The notes under the pieces: model-generated
The model's input: the letters and a program-made list of their open reading frames with translations, nothing else
Database searches by the model: none
What the model was told of the DNA's origin: nothing
DNA from: Emticicia aquatilis
Lineage (GTDB): Bacteria; Bacteroidota; Bacteroidia; Cytophagales; Spirosomataceae
Direction: 5' to 3'
Assembly: GCF_014644295.1 (NCBI RefSeq)
Contig: NZ_BMKK01000018.1
Coordinates: forward strand, 1 to 62,028
DNA length: 62,028 nt
Program-made: the position numbers and the translations under genes
In this document: positions 7,218 to 15,602 of the stretch, in pieces
Position numbering within the stretch: position 1 is the stretch's first letter
Layout: every line of letters starts with the position of its first letter

Positions 7218-10200
7218 ATGAACAAAAAGTTTACTAATTATTCACTTTTATCGCTCTTCACTGCAAGTACCTTAGCAATACTTTCTTTTACATTAGTAGT
7301 AGGAGCTGTTAATGGGAAAAACTCTTTTGATAAACATTTTCTGAGCGACTCTCTAAAAAAAGACACCACTCAATATGTTCGTTACAAAGATTTACCTTTG
7401 AAAGCAACTCGAAAATTCAAATACACCACCTCTGAAGGTACGTGGCTCTCGGTGGATGTGAGTCCCGATGCAAAAAACATTGCTTTTGACTTGGTTGGAG
7501 ATATTTACACAATCCCATTCGGTGGTGGAAAAGCAACAACTATTACCAAAGGCTTGGCATACGATACGCACCCAAGATATAGTCCAGATGGCAAAAAGTT
7601 ATTATTTATCTCCGACAGAAGTGGTTCTGATAATATCTGGTACATTGATTTTGATAAAAAAGACACCATTCAAGTAACAAAAGACCGTGACCAAAACTAT
7701 GCTTCTGCTGATTGGACTCCCGACGGAAATTATATTGTTTTCTCAAAGGGTCGAATGAATGTGCAACTTTGGATGGTACATCAAGATGGCGGAGGAGGCG
7801 TACAACTCATCGACCAGCCTGAAAAGTTAAAAACAATTGACCCTGCTGTTAGCCACGACGGTCGATATATTTATTTTTCGCAACGAACAGGGGCTTGGAA
7901 TTACAATGCCATGATGCCCCAATACCAAATTGGTATTTATGACCGTGAAAATGCCAAACGTACCACAATTACATCAAGATATGGCTCTGCATTTACGCCT
8001 ACACTTTCGAGCGATGGTAAATGGCTGGTTTATGGCTCACGCTTTGAAGATAAAACAGGTTTGGTTTTAAGAAACTTACAGTCCGGTGATGAAAAATGGC
8101 TGGCTTATCCAGTTCAAAGAGATGAACAAGAGTCAATCGCAACTATGGGTGTTTTACCTGCTATGTCTTTCACGCCAGATAATCAAAACCTTATCGTTTC
8201 TTATGGTGGTAAAATTTACAAAGTTGCCATTAATGGTGGTAGCTCTACCGAAATTCCATTTGATGTAAACATGGAACTTGAAATGGGGCCTCAGCTCGAA
8301 TTTAAGTATCCAATCTCTGATACAACCCACGCACTTGTTACCCAAATTCGTGACGCCGTTCCTTCTCCCGATGGCCGTAAATTAGCTTTTACAGCACTCA
8401 ATCGAGCTTATGTGATGGATTTTCCGAATGGTACTCCTCGACGTCTTAGCAACAATGACTTTACAGAAGCCAATCTTGCTTGGTCGCCAGATGGAACACA
8501 ATTAGTATTTACAACTTGGACACCAGAAGGTGGAAATCTTTACAAAGCCAATGCAATCGGAGCGGCGAATTTACAAAAACTAACATCAGTTCCTGCCCTT
8601 TACAGCCAACCTGTTTGGACACTTAAAGGTGACAGAATTGTATTTATTCGCAGTAAATTACAAAGTTATCGTGAATCTATCGGGCCAGTAGCTAATAATG
8701 CCGAAGATGAAATTTGCTGGATTGATGCCAATGGCGGAAATATCACTATCATTGATAAAGCTCGTGACCGCAGTAATCCACACTTTGTAAAAAATGAAGA
8801 CCGTATTTATTTAAGTGGCAACGAAGGTGCTATTCAATCTATCAAATGGGATGGAACTGATGAAAAAATTCACGCCAAAATTACAGGAATCACTACCTAC
8901 GGTATGAGTATCGAAGGAGAAGAATTTGTGCATAATTGTATGCTTTCGGAAAAAACTGCCGAAGCAATGGAAGTTAATAAACCTTCGCCCGCTTCGCAAA
9001 CTTTGATGTCACCAGATGGCGAAAAAGCCTTGGCTCAAATCAATAATGAAATTTATGTAGTGAATATTCCTAAAACAGGTAAAACCGTTAACATCTCTGT
9101 TTCTGAGCCTTCGGCTTCGCAGTTTCCTGCAAAAAAGTTAACCGAATTAGGAGGGGAGTTTCCTGCATGGTCGAGCAATGCTCAAAAAGTACATTGGTCT
9201 TTGGGGCGTTTTCATTTTGTATATGATTTAGAGAAGTCAAAAGCATTTGATGATAGTTTGAAAACTGCCAAAAAACTGCAAGAAAAACAAAAATCCGATT
9301 CACTCAATAAAGCCAAAACCGATTCAGTGAAGCTAAAATCCGATAGCTCGAATGTAAGTAAAAAAGCTACTCCAAAGAAAGAAGACCCTAAATACAAAAT
9401 TCAAGAAGTAGAAATCAAAATTTTCTATGCAAAAGATGCTCCGACTGGAAATGTTTTATTGAAAGGAGCAAGAATCATCACAATGAAAGGCGATGAAATA
9501 ATTGAAAATGGAGATATTTTGATAGAGAATAATCGAATCAAAAGCTACGGAAAAAGCGGAACACTCAAGAATACTAATGGGGCAAAAGTAATTGATACTA
9601 AAGGGAAAACTATTATTCCAGGTTTTGTCGATACGCACGCTCACATGTGGCCGCAATGGGGCATTCAAAAAAATCAGGCGTGGGTATATTCTGCCAATCT
9701 TGCCTATGGAGTTACAACTACTCGTGACCCTCAGACCGCTACCACAGACGTGCTTACCTATTCGGATATGGTAGAGGCTGGCAAAATGGTTGGTCCAAGA
9801 GTTTACTCAACAGGCCCAGGAGTTGGGTATTGGTCATATAATATCAAAGATTCAACGCAGGCTATCAATGCTTTACGTCAATACAGCAAATACTATAATA
9901 CTAAATACATAAAAATGTATTTGACTGGAAACCGCCAAATTCGTCAATGGATTATAAAAGCGGCCAAAGGACAACAATTGATGCCAACAACGGAGGGAGG
10001 TTTGAACTATAAGCTAAACATGACCAATATGCTTGATGGATACCCTGGCCATGAACATGCCATTCCTGTTTATCCACTTTATAATGATGTAGTAAAAGCG
10101 ATTTCTTTTTCAAAAATGTGCGTTACGCCTACGCTTTTAGTTGCTTATGGTGGACCTTTTGCTGAGATTTTTTATTTTGAAACCGAAAATCCTTACCACG

Positions 10201-10703
10201 ATAAAAAGATGCAAAACTTCATGCCTTATGAAGAATTGGCCGAAAAAACTCGTCGTGTGCCAGCTTGGTTTATGCCAGAAGAGCATGTATTCCAAAAACA
10301 TGCCAAATCAATGAAATCAATGGTTGAAAGTGGAGCTTTAGCAGGAATTGGTAGTCACGGAGAATTCCAAGGCCTGGGCTATCATTGGGAGTTGTGGTCG
10401 ATGCAAAGTGGAGGAATGAAAAACCATGATGCACTTCGTACTGCCACGATTTTGGGAGCAACAGCTCTTGGACTTGACAAAGATTTAGGAAGTATCGAAA
10501 ACGGCAAGTTGGCTGATTTACTAATTTTAGATAAAAACCCCTTAGAAAATATTCGTAATTCTAATTCGGTTAAAATGGTTATCAAAAATGGCCGAATTTA
10601 TGATGGAAATACCCTTGACGAAATTTATCCGACACAAAGAAAACTCGAACGTAGTGAATGGAGTTTTGAAAAACCAGCCCTTAATACTGGTTTGAAAGAA
10701 TAA
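7218..10703 (+). CDS. TolB-like beta-propeller + amidohydrolase fusion
   Basis: A 1161-residue exported protein. After a hydrophobic signal segment (about residues 9-30), residues about 60-560 hold repeated PD40/TolB propeller blades such as PRYSPDGKKLLFISDRSGS and PVWTLKGDRIVFIRS. A Lys/Ser-rich linker near 675-725 leads to an amidohydrolase domain beginning at VLLKGARIITMKGD. The metal motif is seen as GFVDTHAHMWP, with a later His pair in GYPGHEHAIP, and the domain closes with GSIENGKLADLLILDKNP. The late metal Asp that many amidohydrolases carry in a TD motif is not obvious; GIGSHGEF stands there. The substrate is unknown, perhaps a peptide or cyclic amide in the periplasm. It converges on the S9 peptidase gene with a shared terminator. 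Confidence 0.88.
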   Translation: MNKKFTNYSLLSLFTASTLAILSFTLVVGAVNGKNSFDKHFLSDSLKKDTTQYVRYKDLPLKATRKFKYTTSEGTWLSVDVSPDAKNIAFDLVGDIYTIPFGGGKATTITKGLAYDTHPRYSPDGKKLLFISDRSGSDNIWYIDFDKKDTIQVTKDRDQNYASADWTPDGNYIVFSKGRMNVQLWMVHQDGGGGVQLIDQPEKLKTIDPAVSHDGRYIYFSQRTGAWNYNAMMPQYQIGIYDRENAKRTTITSRYGSAFTPTLSSDGKWLVYGSRFEDKTGLVLRNLQSGDEKWLAYPVQRDEQESIATMGVLPAMSFTPDNQNLIVSYGGKIYKVAINGGSSTEIPFDVNMELEMGPQLEFKYPISDTTHALVTQIRDAVPSPDGRKLAFTALNRAYVMDFPNGTPRRLSNNDFTEANLAWSPDGTQLVFTTWTPEGGNLYKANAIGAANLQKLTSVPALYSQPVWTLKGDRIVFIRSKLQSYRESIGPVANNAEDEICWIDANGGNITIIDKARDRSNPHFVKNEDRIYLSGNEGAIQSIKWDGTDEKIHAKITGITTYGMSIEGEEFVHNCMLSEKTAEAMEVNKPSPASQTLMSPDGEKALAQINNEIYVVNIPKTGKTVNISVSEPSASQFPAKKLTELGGEFPAWSSNAQKVHWSLGRFHFVYDLEKSKAFDDSLKTAKKLQEKQKSDSLNKAKTDSVKLKSDSSNVSKKATPKKEDPKYKIQEVEIKIFYAKDAPTGNVLLKGARIITMKGDEIIENGDILIENNRIKSYGKSGTLKNTNGAKVIDTKGKTIIPGFVDTHAHMWPQWGIQKNQAWVYSANLAYGVTTTRDPQTATTDVLTYSDMVEAGKMVGPRVYSTGPGVGYWSYNIKDSTQAINALRQYSKYYNTKYIKMYLTGNRQIRQWIIKAAKGQQLMPTTEGGLNYKLNMTNMLDGYPGHEHAIPVYPLYNDVVKAISFSKMCVTPTLLVAYGGPFAEIFYFETENPYHDKKMQNFMPYEELAEKTRRVPAWFMPEEHVFQKHAKSMKSMVESGALAGIGSHGEFQGLGYHWELWSMQSGGMKNHDALRTATILGATALGLDKDLGSIENGKLADLLILDKNPLENIRNSNSVKMVIKNGRIYDGNTLDEIYPTQRKLERSEWSFEKPALNTGLKE

Positions 10704-10711
10704 AAAATCAA

Positions 10712-10747
10712 AAAACGCCCAGTTATTTTTCAATAGCTGGGCGTTTT
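10712..10747. terminator. bidirectional terminator between convergent genes
   Basis: A 16-base stem (10712-10727 with 10732-10747, core AAAACGCCCAG/CTGGGCGTTTT, one G-T pair) with A-run and T-run edges lies between the converging amidohydrolase and S9 peptidase genes. It can serve both strands. Confidence 0.88.
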
Positions 10748-10777
10748 ACTAACGACTGCTGTCAGTGGACTATCGAC

Positions 10778-13186
10778 TTATTTAGCTTCTTTCACATATT
10801 TCTTCAACCATTCATTTTGCTCCCAAAGCATGTGAAGTAGGTTTTCTTTACCTCGGTAGCCGTGAGCTTCGTAAGGTAAAAACACAAAACGTACCGTTCC
10901 GCCGTGCCCTTTGATAGCCGCAAACATACGCTCACTATTAATTGGGAATGTACCAGGATTATCATCAGAGTCGCCATGAATCAATAAAAGTGGTGTTTTG
11001 ATTTTATCGGCGTAGCTAAACGGACTCATTTTGTAATACAAATCAGGGGCTTCCCAGTAAGTTCTGTCTTCGGCCTGAAAACCGAATGGTGTCAATGTTC
11101 TATTGTATGCTCCGCTTCGTGCAATTCCTGCTTTAAATAACTTTGTGTGGCTCAATAAATGGGCAGTCATAAAAGCACCGTAGCTGTGTCCGCCAACTGC
11201 CATACGATTTCTATCACCTACACCCATTTCTGCCAAATGATTAACCGCCGCTTCGGCATTTAGTGTGAGTTGCTCAATAAAATTATCGTTTGGTTTGGTA
11301 TCGCCACCTTTGCTCACGATTGGCATTTCGGCATTATCAAGCACTGCAAAACCTTGCGTTACATAGTAAATCGGGCTTCCCCAAGCAATTGTTATAAACT
11401 TATTCTCACTTCCACGCACTTGTGCGGCATCAGCCGCATTATTGAACTCTCTCGGATACGCCCACATATATACTGGCAATGGGCCATCTTTCTCTTTGTT
11501 ATAACCTTTTGGCAGATACAAATCTCCAGTAAGTTCGATACCATCCTTGCGGGTATATTTTACTTTTTGTTTCGTTACACCCACCAATGCAGGATAAGGG
11601 TTTGTAAATGCCGTTATTGGCATATCAGCAATGCGTAATTTCAAGTTTTTGATATAAAAATTAGGCACATCAGTTTTTGATTCTTTACGAGTGATAAACG
11701 TCAAGTTTTTAGCATCTAAAACATCTACTATAAACTCATACGTACCTTCGCTGCAACGCCAAAGTTGTTCGGTTTTCTTGGTGTCAATATCAAAAAGGCT
11801 CAAAAATGGTAAATCTCCTTTTGGCGAAGAACCAACCACATTATTCAAGAAAATTTTGCTTCCCTCTACCAAAATCACCTGTTTACCAAAACTATTTTTT
11901 TCCATTAATGGCGTACCGGGATTACCGTAAGCATCAGTAGTATTTCTTTCAAAAAGTGTAGAAATACTCTTTGTGCTACTATTATATCTACTAACCTTAA
12001 CTGTTTGTTTGCCTGCAAGACCTTCTGAAACCCACGCAAAGCTTTCATTTCCCCAAGTTATGCCACGGAAACGCATTTTGGTTTTGAATAATTCTTGTTT
12101 TTCGGCTTTGAAAGGAGCTGCTTGTGCATAAACTACATCGTGAAACTCTACATTTTTTTTAATCAAACCACTATCAAGCGGCATTGCCCAAACTAAAGTT
12201 GCGGCCTCGTCGGCTCTCCATTCAAAACCTCTTGGAATATTCTGCACATTATCATTGCCCGAAGGTCGTGTTTCGGCACTTGGCAAATCTGCTATTTCTT
12301 TTACCAATTTCCCAGTAACATCAACTACCGAAACTGATGTTGGAAAACCACTGGCAGTAACCAAATATGAAAATGGTTTCTTCAAAACCTCTAACAAGTA
12401 ATATTTTTTATCGGGAGATAGCGTATAAGATTCGTAAATGGCAGGTTTACCTATCGGCGTTTCAACACCTCCACGATTAATCACCATTTGAGCGGTTGCC
12501 ATAAACTCAAAAAGTTGTTCATCGTAAGGAGTTTTAATTAAATCTTGGTAAGTGCGGCCTGGTGCTGCTTTTCCGATATTTTGCTGTACGGTTGGTCCTT
12601 TTGGCGTTATTGGCTTTGCAGGTGCGGCACTTGGCAAGCTAATTGCGGTTTTATAGACAATCGAATTATCGTCGAACCAAGTCAAATCAGCACCTAAAAC
12701 TACGTTTAAGGCCTTTTTATTGACTTTAGTCGCTACTTTGGTAGCTATGTCAACAATGTACAAATCAACTCGGTTGTTGGTGGTATTTGTAAAAGCAATC
12801 TTCTTTTCATTCGGACTCCATCTTACATTTCCTGCTAACATATTTGCTGGTAAGCCACTGATTTTAAATTCTTTGCCAGTTTTGATGTTTTTCAGTGTAA
12901 AATTATTGATAAAAGTTTGTCGGCTTGGCGAGAAATTATTTGGGTTTAATCTCAAACCTGCAATTCTGATTTCGGGTTGACCTAATTCCTCGACGGTCGG
13001 ATAAGAATTGCGTTCGCTTTGGAGCATCCATTCGCCTTGACTGTCGATGCTCACATCGGGCGTAGGTTTTGCCAAAAGCAAATCAGCAACTTCTTTAGGT
13101 GGGAGTTGGTAGCTTACAGCATCTTGGGCGAAAGCTCCAAAACACATCGCAAAAGCTGCCAATAAAATGACAATTTTCTTGTTCAT
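10778..13186 (-). CDS. prolyl oligopeptidase-family serine peptidase (S9D-like)
   Basis: An 802-residue secreted peptidase with a signal peptide ending near AFAQ (residue about 20). The N-terminal two-thirds form a beta-propeller-like region, and the C-terminal third is an alpha/beta-hydrolase. The nucleophile is Ser668 in GGHSYGAFMT, the acid lies in LLIHGDSDDNPGTFP, and the His in PYEAHGYRGKEN. The acid-loop sequence resembles the S9D group that includes plant chloroplast glutamyl endopeptidase, so cleavage after Glu is a family-based inference. Related Bacteroidota enzymes act in the periplasm or on the outer surface. It stands alone on the minus strand. Confidence 0.9.
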   Translation of the reverse strand: MNKKIVILLAAFAMCFGAFAQDAVSYQLPPKEVADLLLAKPTPDVSIDSQGEWMLQSERNSYPTVEELGQPEIRIAGLRLNPNNFSPSRQTFINNFTLKNIKTGKEFKISGLPANMLAGNVRWSPNEKKIAFTNTTNNRVDLYIVDIATKVATKVNKKALNVVLGADLTWFDDNSIVYKTAISLPSAAPAKPITPKGPTVQQNIGKAAPGRTYQDLIKTPYDEQLFEFMATAQMVINRGGVETPIGKPAIYESYTLSPDKKYYLLEVLKKPFSYLVTASGFPTSVSVVDVTGKLVKEIADLPSAETRPSGNDNVQNIPRGFEWRADEAATLVWAMPLDSGLIKKNVEFHDVVYAQAAPFKAEKQELFKTKMRFRGITWGNESFAWVSEGLAGKQTVKVSRYNSSTKSISTLFERNTTDAYGNPGTPLMEKNSFGKQVILVEGSKIFLNNVVGSSPKGDLPFLSLFDIDTKKTEQLWRCSEGTYEFIVDVLDAKNLTFITRKESKTDVPNFYIKNLKLRIADMPITAFTNPYPALVGVTKQKVKYTRKDGIELTGDLYLPKGYNKEKDGPLPVYMWAYPREFNNAADAAQVRGSENKFITIAWGSPIYYVTQGFAVLDNAEMPIVSKGGDTKPNDNFIEQLTLNAEAAVNHLAEMGVGDRNRMAVGGHSYGAFMTAHLLSHTKLFKAGIARSGAYNRTLTPFGFQAEDRTYWEAPDLYYKMSPFSYADKIKTPLLLIHGDSDDNPGTFPINSERMFAAIKGHGGTVRFVFLPYEAHGYRGKENLLHMLWEQNEWLKKYVKEAK

Positions 13187-13504
13187 GGTTAGTAATTTAG
13201 TGAATTTGATGAAGGGATGATTTAACGAAGTGAAATTAACGATTAAAAATTATCGACGAATACTTTGGAGACTTAAACTACAAAAAGATAGACGTTTCAG
13301 CGGATTTATTCCTTAAAAGTGTTATGCAAGTAGCCTTAAAAGTTTAATTATGGAATTGTTTTTTAAAGAAGAGGGGAACAAAACTAAAATTATAATTGAG
13401 GGAGTGAGTTAGTGTGAAAGAAGATTTTTATGTAGCATTTCAAACATGGAATATTATTTAGCACTCCTTGAGACACTTAGAGTGCTAAATAATGTTTCGA
13501 ACTT
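13187..13504. other. 318-base spacer, non-coding
   Basis: The spacer holds the upstream region of the S9 peptidase gene and the downstream region of tolC. No open frame worth calling was found. The only structure seen is the hairpin at 13453-13493. No TAnnTTTG box was found on the minus strand. Confidence 0.6.
13453..13493 (-). terminator. hairpin after tolC
   Basis: Perfect 14-base arms ATTATTTAGCACTC (13453-13466) and GAGTGCTAAATAAT (13480-13493) with a 13-base loop lie 12 bases past the tolC stop. The minus-strand tail is not T-rich, so termination efficiency is uncertain. Confidence 0.55.
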
Positions 13505-14845
13505 CTACTCAATCCGCCACTCGCCGTTTTTATAAAAATCTAAGATTTTTTTCTGTAACAAAAATTCGTATTTGGCTTGTACGAGATTAGATTTTGCTCG
13601 GTCGAAATTGGTTTTGGCGAGCATATATTCTAAATAATTGACCGTTCCTGCATTGATTCTGCTCTCTACGGCTTTGATGTTTTGGTCTAAAATAGTTACT
13701 TGATTACTTGCTACTTTATAGCGGTCGGCGGCAGCTGTGAGTAATTGATAATTCTGCTCTATGGCTTGGCGGAGCTGAAGTTTTGCCACATTCAACTGAT
13801 TTTGACTGAGTTGTTGTTGAATTTTTACGGCCGATACTCTCGGAGCATTTTGCAGACGCCCTAAAATCGGAATGCTAATATCTAAACTCAATGACCCACT
13901 GCGAGTACCGTTGATTTGCGTAAAGTAATTTTCTGATTTATTCGATGAAGAATAAAACGTACCGTAATTCCCTGATAGACTTATCTGTGGCAAATTAAAA
14001 GCCTGCGTAGCTTTAAGCTGGCTATCAAAACTTTTTAGGCGGAGTTCGCCTGCTTTTATTTCGGGGAAATTATTGGCGGCTTGCTCAAAAATACCGTCAA
14101 TTGTCTGATTATCAATTGTATATTGAAGTGCGTCATCTTTCAAAGTCTCAAAACTTGTTGAATTATTACTTGATTGGTTCATTAACTGAAACAATGCAAG
14201 GCGAGCAGCTTTGTTGTTGTTTTGGGCGGTGACGAGCGAAAATTCATCATTGACCAACTGCGATTGGACTTGGAAAAGCTCCGTTTGGCCAACTACGCCC
14301 GCTGCCACTTGTTTGTTTACTCTTTCAACTTGAGATTTGGCAGTTTCGACTTGTTGTTTGCTTACTTCGAGTAATTCTTGCGAAGCCAAAACTTGTAGAT
14401 ACGCCTGAATGATTCCGATAATAGTGCGGTTTTTTACGGCTTCGATATTTTTAGCTCCAGCATCACGCAGAAACTCGTTTTGACGAATTTGGTTTTTTAT
14501 CTGAAAACCATTAAAAACGGGCATCGATGCTTGCAAACCAAAGTAATTGGTGGTATAAACCTGCTCAATATATGCGTTTGTGAAGCGGTCAATGCTTCGG
14601 CCTACTCGTACATCCTGCCCTGTGCCAAACCCAATGCGTGGATAAATTTGAGATTTTGCTCTTGATAATTCAATATTGGCACTTTCGCCCATTATCTGAC
14701 TTTCTCGGTAAGTCAAGTTGTTTTTTATGGCAATATCAACACATTCTTTTAGGGAAAGGCCTTGCCCGAAAACAAAGCCCCCTATCCCCCGATGGGGGAA
14801 CAAAATGATGATTGTAAGTGAGATTTTTAGTAATATATTTTTCAT
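13505..14845 (-). CDS. TolC-family outer-membrane efflux channel
   Basis: A 446-residue outer membrane efflux protein with the TolC internal duplication: GLSLKECVDIAIKNNLTYRES opens the first repeat, and coiled helices with RVNKQVAAGVVGQTELFQV and RINAGTVNYLEYMLAKTNF mark the two halves. It forms the exit duct of tripartite pumps. The signal peptide is odd: the hydrophobic core ILLKISLTIIILF is followed by PHRGIGGFV, which is encoded by a 26-base repeat also found, inverted, just upstream of the start codon. The gene follows the ABC ATPase by 68 bases on the same strand; no permease or membrane-fusion partner is present here, so those must be elsewhere or the pairing is loose. Confidence 0.88.
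   Translation of the reverse strand: MKNILLKISLTIIILFPHRGIGGFVFGQGLSLKECVDIAIKNNLTYRESQIMGESANIELSRAKSQIYPRIGFGTGQDVRVGRSIDRFTNAYIEQVYTTNYFGLQASMPVFNGFQIKNQIRQNEFLRDAGAKNIEAVKNRTIIGIIQAYLQVLASQELLEVSKQQVETAKSQVERVNKQVAAGVVGQTELFQVQSQLVNDEFSLVTAQNNNKAARLALFQLMNQSSNNSTSFETLKDDALQYTIDNQTIDGIFEQAANNFPEIKAGELRLKSFDSQLKATQAFNLPQISLSGNYGTFYSSSNKSENYFTQINGTRSGSLSLDISIPILGRLQNAPRVSAVKIQQQLSQNQLNVAKLQLRQAIEQNYQLLTAAADRYKVASNQVTILDQNIKAVESRINAGTVNYLEYMLAKTNFDRAKSNLVQAKYEFLLQKKILDFYKNGEWRIE
14776..14801 (-). repeat. 26-nt repeat inside the tolC signal-peptide coding region
   Basis: The plus-strand sequence starts AGCCCCCTATCCCCCGAT and ends GGGGGAAC. It matches the reverse complement of 14887-14912 at 24 of 26 positions. 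In the tolC frame it encodes the PHRGIGGF stretch. Each copy also has a short self-complementary CCCCC/GGGGG core. Confidence 0.85.
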
Positions 14846-14886
14846 AGGATATTAGAAATTATAAGAGTTCATCGAAAAAGAATAAA

Positions 14887-14912
14887 GTTCCCACATCGGG
14901 GGTTAGGGGGCT
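14887..14912 (+). repeat. inverted partner repeat upstream of tolC
   Basis: This copy starts GTTCCCACATCGGGGG and ends one base before the ABC ATPase stop codon. Together with 14776-14801 it can form a long stem in the polycistronic mRNA, with the tolC start codon (14845) in an 85-base loop. Confidence 0.8.
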
Positions 14913-14913
14913 G

Positions 14914-15576
14914 CTATGCTATCCAACCATCTTTCAATCTTATAATTCTATTACCATATTCGGCGTTGGCTTCGGAGTGAGTTACCTGCACGATAGTTAC
15001 GCCATCTTTTTGGTTGAGTTCCTTGAAAAGCTCCATGATTTGCTGGGCGTGTTCGGAGTGAAGATTGCCCGTTGGCTCATCAGCAAAGATAATTTTTGGC
15101 TCGGCTACAATCGCTCGGGCAATGCCGACGAGTTGTTGCTGTCCACCCGAAAGTTGAGAGGGAAAAAGGTCTTTCTTGGCTACAATATTGAAGCGGTCGA
15201 GAACATCTGCCACACGACTTTTTCGTTCGGCTGATGACTGTCCTTTATAAAGAAGTGGGGTCTCGATATTTTCGTAAACCGTCAATTCATCAATCAAATG
15301 ATAAGCCTGAAAAACAAAACCAATGCTTGTGCGATGCAGTTCGGTGCGTTTTTTTTCTGAAAGTTTCTGAACCGAAATTCCATCTAATAAATATTCTCCT
15401 TCGGAAGCCTCTTCGAGTAAGCCTAAAATATGAAGAAGTGTTGATTTTCCCGAACCTGATGGACCCATGATTGATACAAATTCGCCCTCTTTTATTTCGA
15501 GGTTGATGTTGCGTAAAACATAGGTTTTGCCGAATCCTGCGGGATAATATTTGGAGATATTTTTTAGTTCAATCAT
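14914..15576 (-). CDS. ABC transporter ATP-binding protein (LolD/MacB-like)
   Basis: A 220-residue ATPase of the type that pairs with FtsX-like permeases (LolD, MacB, FtsE). Walker A is GPSGSGKST at about 39-47, Walker B is [11 protein letters not shown], and the switch His is in [11 protein letters not shown]. The signature reads [14 protein letters not shown]; the usual residue after the last Gln is Arg, here Leu, an unusual change in an otherwise intact motif. No permease gene is adjacent. It lies 26 bases after the DUF5916 gene and 68 bases before tolC, so the three may be one transcript. Confidence 0.9.
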   Translation of the reverse strand: MIELKNISKYYPAGFGKTYVLRNINLEIKEGEFVSIMGPSGSGKSTLLHILGLLEEASEGEYLLDGISVQKLSEKKRTELHRTSIGFVFQAYHLIDELTVYENIETPLLYKGQSSAERKSRVADVLDRFNIVAKKDLFPSQLSGGQQQLVGIARAIVAEPKIIFADEPTGNLHSEHAQQIMELFKELNQKDGVTIVQVTHSEANAEYGNRIIRLKDGWIA

Positions 15577-15602
15577 TGGTTTTGTTTTCTGAATATCGCT
15601 AT

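Noticed and set aside
13505-15576. Complete tripartite efflux pump locus
   Set aside because: Only an ATPase and an outer-membrane channel are present; permease and membrane-fusion genes are missing, so a complete pump is not claimed.
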